From: an uncultured Lentisphaeria bacterium
GTDB lineage: Bacteria; Verrucomicrobiota; Lentisphaeria; Victivallales; Victivallaceae
Assembly (NCBI GenBank): GCA_937888615.1
Contig: CALABZ010000405.1
Coordinates: 1-10,015 of the forward strand
Direction of reading: 5' to 3'
DNA: 10,015 nucleotides
In this document: piece after piece, positions 6,717 to 10,015 of the stretch
How positions within the stretch are numbered: position 1 is the stretch's first letter
How the letters are laid out: every line of letters begins with the position of its first letter
Translations under genes and position numbers: made by a program
Notes under the pieces: generated by a model
What the model was told of the DNA's origin: nothing
Seen by the model: the letters and a program-made list of their open reading frames with translations, nothing else
The model's database searches: none

Positions 6717-7799
6717 ATGAACGATCTGCCGAAGCTTTACTTTACAATGGAAACCTATCTTTTTCCAATGTTGGAAGAAGAATTGGGCGAATTAAGCGCG
6801 AAAATGAGGGAATTCCTGCGGATTGTCGAAGTGGTTCGCCCATCCCGGTTCATAACCGGTGCGCTACGCTGGTGTGGATTGGGCCGACCGATGAAAGACC
6901 GCGAAAAAATGCTTCGGGCGTTTTTCCTGAAAGCGGTATACGACCTTCCGACAACGAAGGTGCTGATTGAAAATCTGAAGACGAATCCGAGTTTGCGAAG
7001 ACTTTGCGGTTGGGAGTATCGCGGAGATGTTCCATCTGAAGCGACGTTTTCCCGGGCATTCAAAGTTTTTGCCGAAGAAAAAGTTCCGGATGCCGTTCAC
7101 GCAACGATTGTGAAGGAAAACTACACGGAAAAGCTGGTCGGACACGCAAGCATCGACTCCACGGCAATCATCGGAAGAGAAAAGGCCTGCCGCAAGAATA
7201 CGCCGAAGATCAAGTTCAAAAAGAAGCGAGGCCGGAAAAGCAAAGCGGAAATAGCGGCACTGACGGAACAGGAACTTTCCGAAACAAAAACCCGGCGGCT
7301 TGAACTCCAGCCCAACCGGAAGCTTGCGGAAAATATCAACGACCTGGCGCAGGGCTGCGATTGGGGAGGCAAACGGGACAGCAAAGGGAAAACAAGCTTC
7401 TGGTGCGGATACAAGTTGCATTTGTCGCTGGGGGACGGCGGAGTTCCATTGGCGGCGCTTTTGAGTTCGGCATCCATGCATGACAGTCAAGCCGCAATTC
7501 CTTTGATGCAAATGGCTTCAGAGCGTGCGACTATTTTGTATGACTTGGCGGACTCGGAAAACCTCGGTCATGTTCCGGTGATTGATCCCAATCCGCGCCG
7601 GGGAGACAAGGTTGAACTTGCCCCGGCACGAAAGATTCGTTATCGGGAGCGTTCGACGGTGGAACGCGGCAATTCGGATTTGAAAGACAACTACGGCGCA
7701 CGCCATGTCAGAGTTAAGGGACATTGGAAAGTTCTTTGCCACTTGATGTTCGGGGTGATCGCCATTGCCGTTAAACAGCTATTCAACATGCTTGAATAG
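6717..7799 (+). CDS. IS5/IS1182-family DDE transposase, probably with an internal deletion
   Basis: A 360-residue transposase. An N-terminal DUF772-like region (FLRIVEVVRPSRF, then MLRAFFLKAVYDLPTT) leads to the DDE core. First Asp is in GHASIDSTAI (Asp147), second in LYDLADS (about Asp279), and Glu in RYRERSTVERGNSDL (Glu316). A basic insert (KFKKKRGRKSK) lies between. GGAGG sits 4 bases before the ATG. In relatives that I recall, the second Asp is followed by AYDAPEI-like residues and about a dozen positions before LGHVPVIDPNPR. Here DLADSEN runs straight into LGHVPVID, which suggests an in-frame deletion next to the catalytic Asp. The element may therefore be unable to move by itself. The family call is firm; the deletion is inferred from memory. 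Confidence 0.85.
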   Translation: MNDLPKLYFTMETYLFPMLEEELGELSAKMREFLRIVEVVRPSRFITGALRWCGLGRPMKDREKMLRAFFLKAVYDLPTTKVLIENLKTNPSLRRLCGWEYRGDVPSEATFSRAFKVFAEEKVPDAVHATIVKENYTEKLVGHASIDSTAIIGREKACRKNTPKIKFKKKRGRKSKAEIAALTEQELSETKTRRLELQPNRKLAENINDLAQGCDWGGKRDSKGKTSFWCGYKLHLSLGDGGVPLAALLSSASMHDSQAAIPLMQMASERATILYDLADSENLGHVPVIDPNPRRGDKVELAPARKIRYRERSTVERGNSDLKDNYGARHVRVKGHWKVLCHLMFGVIAIAVKQLFNMLE

Positions 7800-7886
7800 A
7801 AACAGTTGCATTTGATTGAAAACTGTAAGCCAGAAGTCCCGCCCGATGGCGAGAATGGAGAAACACGCACTAAAGTCAGCTTTTTT

Positions 7887-7941
7887 ACGGCTTTTACAGG
7901 AGAAAAGCCGTATTGGATGCGTCAATACGGTTTTGACGCAT
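7887..7941 (+). terminator. Three overlapping, mutually exclusive hairpins
   Basis: Hairpin A pairs 7887-7895 with 7903-7911 (ACGGCTTTT). Hairpin B pairs 7908-7915 with 7923-7930 (CCGTATTG) and runs into TTTT, like a weak terminator. Hairpin C pairs 7917-7925 with 7933-7941 (ATGCGTCAA). The 3' arm of A overlaps the 5' arm of B, and the 3' arm of B overlaps the 5' arm of C, so B cannot form together with A or C. The array lies between the transposase stop and the right end of the element. It could end transposase mRNA or block read-through from outside. Confidence 0.55.
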
Positions 7942-7955
7942 GAGAAAACGAGTTA

Positions 7956-8351
7956 TTAACAAAGGGGAGCCAATACTTTTGAAATTGGCTCACTAATATG
8001 AAAGTTATCAGGTAATTCGCAGCGGTCAACGACATACTCCTTAATTGTATCTAACGGCAGAGGAAAGCCGCCGGTCAGCCAGTCTAACTCAGCTTCATGT
8101 ACATAAAAATCAGGGTAGTATTGGTGACCGCCTATATGATCCCAATGGATATGTGTTGCAATGACTATAACTGGCTTATTTGTCAACTTGGAAATTTCTT
8201 CAGAAATATTGCAAATCCCCAGCCCTGTATCAATTAGCAAGCTATGTACTGTGCCATTCAGAAGATAACAATGCGTTTCTTCCCAATGACGGTATTCACT
8301 AATAATGTATGTATCGTCATCTATGTTTTGGATCGTAAACCAATCATTCAT
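7956..8351 (-). pseudogene. Metallo-beta-lactamase-fold hydrolase, N-terminal half
   Basis: The upstream half of the hydrolase, starting at the ATG at 8351. It has LLIDTG (Asp41), the zinc-binding HIHWDH (residues 67-72), then YPDFYVHEAELDWLTGG. The frame ends in KVLAPLC and a stop formed by the insertion sequence's right end; the native codons stop near 7961. It lacks the second half of the active site (GH, GD and AHH motifs, found at 6222-6678). About 130 native residues remain. The ATG follows an upstream ORF remnant by 4 bases (TGA, GATC, ATG), so the gene was once translated as a downstream member of an operon. The specific substrate of this family branch is unknown. Confidence 0.88.
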
Positions 8352-8355
8352 GATC

Positions 8356-8445
8356 TCATGCTTCCAATACAGTTTTTAAATTAACCGGGATAGAAATATG
8401 CCTATCTCCCAACCTCAAAATCGCCCGAACAGTTTTTATCTGCAC
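8356..8445 (-). pseudogene. Short ORF remnant directly upstream of the hydrolase
   Basis: A protein-like frame reads VQIKTVRAILRLGDRH, then ISIPVNLKTVLEA, ending in a TGA 4 bases before the hydrolase ATG. Its beginning is a GTG 4 codons after an in-frame stop, without an evident ribosome-binding site. I read it as the C-terminal tail of a gene once co-transcribed with the hydrolase. Family unknown. Confidence 0.3.
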
Positions 8446-8467
8446 AGGTGGGCTTTAAAACCTTATC

Positions 8468-8581
8468 TCAAAATCCATACGATCTTTGTCTCCACACATG
8501 GTTCTGTGCATTGTTTAAATGCGCTTCGCCCCAAGCTTGGACCGATTTTTTAAAAGAATCAGTGTATAGATCCTTGAACAT
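8468..8581 (-). CDS. 37-residue ORF coupled to the transposase remnant
   Basis: The ATG overlaps the stop of the IS3 transposase by one base (TAATG). The frame reads MFKDLYTDSFKKSVQAWGEA, then HLNNAQNHVWRQRSYGF. Its amphipathic, aromatic-rich composition looks like real protein, and GGGGAG lies 12 bases upstream. It may be a fragment of a native gene joined to the IS3 end, or a short gene in its own right. I do not recognise it. Confidence 0.3.
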   Translation of the reverse strand: MFKDLYTDSFKKSVQAWGEAHLNNAQNHVWRQRSYGF

Positions 8582-9009
8582 TATATCACTTCTCCCCGAT
8601 TTTTGCAAGTCCCCAAATAGACGGAATCGGGTGTTTCATAGTCCAATGCCGAGTGGATGCGCCTGGTGTTGTAAAAGTTGACATAACTCTGTACTCCAAG
8701 GCGCAACTGCGGCAGTGAAACATATTCTTTGATTTTGATATCCTCGTATTTCAGGGCCCACCAGAAACGTTCCATTTTGGCATTGTCCAGGCAACGGCCC
8801 TTGCCGTCCATGCTGATCCTGATCCCGAGCTTCTTGAGCTCATCGGTGAACATGCGGCTGGTAAACTGGCTGCCCTGATCCGAGTTGAAGATTTCGGGGA
8901 TTCCGTGGCGTCTGACGGCTGTTTCCAGCGTTTCCACGCAATGAACCGCATCCATGGTGTTGACCACGCGATAGGCCATTACTTTGCGGCTATAGGTTCG
9001 CGATTTCAC
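8581..9009 (-). pseudogene. IS3-family transposase (OrfB), C-terminal half
   Basis: The frame encodes the end of an rve-type DDE integrase core. YSRKVMAYRV is followed by FNSDQGSQFTS (second catalytic Asp), MDGKGRCLDNAKMERFWWALK (catalytic Glu) and the typical IS3 tail FYNTRRIHSALDYETPDSVY. The D-x-T-Y segment with the first catalytic Asp, the helix-turn-helix region and OrfA are absent. A complete OrfB has about 280 residues against 142 here. Identity with IS3 ends abruptly near 9000, just before YSRKV. The product cannot transpose anything; it marks an old deletion next to the polysaccharide locus. Confidence 0.92.
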
Positions 9010-9076
9010 TATCTTTACAGCCCATAATACATGATCAAAACCTCAGGGATTTTCCAAATTCGGAGGAATTTTTCGC

Positions 9077-9105
9077 TTGCAATTTCGTAGATATTGTGAT
9101 AGAGT
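9077..9105 (+). promoter_or_regulatory. Candidate promoter of the antiterminator operon
   Basis: TTGCAA (9077-9082) and TAGAGT (9100-9105) are 17 bases apart, matching sigma-70 only partly. A start near 9112 would leave a leader of about 140 bases before the antiterminator gene. The pair lies between two arms of a 9-base inverted repeat, GATCAAAAC (9033-9041) and GTTTTGATC (9153-9161). Confidence 0.35.
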
Positions 9106-9249
9106 AAGTATTGTTTGTTTTTTAGTTATATGATATTTTTATCATTCAGGGTGTTTTGATCCCGGGCAAACAGAAACTTGAGAATCTTAAAGATTGTAGT
9201 GTGGTTTTACACTGCAATGCCTTTGGGTACTTGGATTATGGAGGAAACC

Positions 9250-9828
9250 GTGAAAGAAGAAATGGGACATAATTTCCAGAAGCAAGATGGATTGCTTTGG
9301 CATCCGGTTTTCACCCTGGCAAGAAACGAGAAAAAAGTTCACGAATTATTGAAGGGCAAAGGCATTGACAGCTACCTTCCGGTGCGTAATCACATCAATA
9401 TACAACCTGTATTCAGTAAGGGGAAAAGTTATTGTTACAAGCGCAAATTGACAGTTCCAATGTTTTCTAACTATCTGTTTGCCTGCTTATCTTACGATAA
9501 CTGTGCTGAATTATTAAAAAATCGTTCGGTAATTCGCATTCTCCCGGTAACTCCATTGGATGAGGATAGTCTCATTGAGGAACTGAAGATAATTCATACC
9601 CTCGAAAATTTTTCCCAAAATGAAAAGATTGACGTTGCAAACGGAATTGTAAAGGGAACTCGCGTCAAGTTTATTGATGGTCAATTTCTTGGCTGGGAAG
9701 GCGTTGCGTTAGACAATGCCAAAGATGATGGTTTTGTTTACATTAATATCACCTCTGTTGATGCAAGCATAAGACTGAAATATCCGGCAATGTGGTGTGA
9801 AGCTATAGAGAAGCCTACAGGGAAATGA
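9250..9828 (+). CDS. NusG/UpxY-like specialised transcription antiterminator
   Basis: A 192-residue protein with an NGN domain (WHPVFTLARNEKKVHELLKG, then GIDSYLPV, MFSNYLFACL and RILPV) and a C-terminal KOW-like domain (GIVKGTRVKFIDG, then WEGVALDNAKDD, FVYINI). This is the layout of NusG paralogues such as UpxY and RfaH, which ride with RNA polymerase and let long polysaccharide operons be read to the end. The GTG at 9250 is the likeliest start, since GGAGG lies 5 bases before it. The TTG at 9178 gives an unusual hydrophobic extension, and the ATGs at 9238 and 9262 are worse placed. The stop overlaps the next start (ATGA), so the antiterminator is the first gene of the operon it probably serves. 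Confidence 0.82.
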   Translation: MKEEMGHNFQKQDGLLWHPVFTLARNEKKVHELLKGKGIDSYLPVRNHINIQPVFSKGKSYCYKRKLTVPMFSNYLFACLSYDNCAELLKNRSVIRILPVTPLDEDSLIEELKIIHTLENFSQNEKIDVANGIVKGTRVKFIDGQFLGWEGVALDNAKDDGFVYINITSVDASIRLKYPAMWCEAIEKPTGK

Positions 9829-10015
9829 GCAAAGTAGCCATTAAAAAGCAAAGTACTCCGAGTGAAGACACCAGAAGTAAATCTGGGATTTATACGGTCA
9901 TTGGAATTGATACTTACATTGGTGCGCACATGCTGAAACATTTGCGCGAGAAAAATCAATTTGTCTACGGGCATTCGCAAGAGGAAGAAATTTCTCTCGA
10001 TTTTAAAGTGATTTC
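9825..10015 (+). CDS. Rossmann/epimerase-like protein, N-terminal part
   Basis: The frame is open from the ATG at 9825 to the window edge (63 full codons). After about 20 hydrophilic residues comes IYTVIGIDTYIGAHMLKHLR. This resembles the first strand, turn and helix of NAD-dependent epimerase/dehydratase folds (VxGxxxxIGxHxxxxL), but with Ile-Asp-Thr where a second Gly is usual. ATGA overlap with the antiterminator shows it is the second gene of the operon. A nucleotide-sugar enzyme fits an UpxY-headed polysaccharide cluster. The degenerate glycine pattern leaves the activity open. Confidence 0.55.
   Translation, partial: MSKVAIKKQSTPSEDTRSKSGIYTVIGIDTYIGAHMLKHLREKNQFVYGHSQEEEISLDFKVI

Larger units (their letters stand above)
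6679..7960 (+). mobile_element. IS5/IS1182-type insertion sequence splitting the hydrolase
   Basis: The element of about 1.28 kb is bounded by the two halves of one hydrolase gene. Both halves regain one frame if the element is removed from after AA at 6677-6678 up to 7960, with AA repeated at 7961-7962 as a short target duplication. The ends carry only weak inverted similarity (GTT...TAACTC on both sides). Boundaries are therefore good to a few bases only; AAGG at 6677-6680 and 7962-7965 is an alternative duplication, but it would leave the halves one base out of frame. It holds one transposase gene and a right-end hairpin array. Confidence 0.75.

Noticed and set aside
8448..8681. Plus-strand frame of 77 codons
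   Set aside because: It runs antisense across the end of the IS3 transposase and the short protein-like frame, and its Cys/Ser-rich translation has no family pattern.

Overview
The window looks like a mosaic accessory region of a bacterial chromosome, with moderate GC overall and AT-rich intergenic stretches. It holds a phage/plasmid-type replication protein, two insertion-sequence remnants, several truncated genes and the first genes of a probable surface-polysaccharide locus. The organism cannot be named. The Shine-Dalgarno-led genes, the AAA_14/DUF4143 ATPase and the NusG/UpxY-like antiterminator upstream of a Rossmann-type sugar gene would fit a Gram-negative, PVC- or Bacteroidetes-like bacterium, but this is inference.

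Left (1-1086): I see no convincing protein gene. Instead there is a minus-strand Rho-independent terminator (about 317-361), a rod-like set of seven nested stems ending in a GGAA loop (599-777), a perfect 14-bp palindrome (981-994) and a three-stem hairpin (1009-1068). The hairpin lies just past the end of a minus-strand ATPase gene of the AAA_14/DUF4143 type (1087-2250), which has its own promoter.

Middle (2251-6092): a minus-strand HUH/Inovirus-Gp2 (YagK/YfjJ) type replication protein (2591-3235) is preceded by a very AT-rich segment that may be its origin. Next come a RecB-like PD-(D/E)XK nuclease fragment that stops just before its catalytic Lys, and a small helix-turn-helix protein with a strong terminator. 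A two-gene operon follows (4404-5979): a DUF6036/AbiEii-like nucleotidyltransferase overlaps by 26 bases a 338-residue protein with a winged-helix domain. It has a clear promoter and resembles a toxin-antitoxin or defence module.

Right (6047-10015): a metallo-beta-lactamase-fold hydrolase gene has been split by an IS5/IS1182-type element of about 1.28 kb. The C-terminal half lies left of the element and the N-terminal half right of it, and the two halves can be rejoined in frame. The element carries a transposase gene and, at its right end, three mutually exclusive hairpins. Further right are small ORF remnants and the 3' half of an IS3-family transposase. The window ends with a plus-strand NusG/UpxY-like antiterminator translationally coupled (ATGA) to the start of a Rossmann/epimerase-like gene, probably the head of an exopolysaccharide operon.
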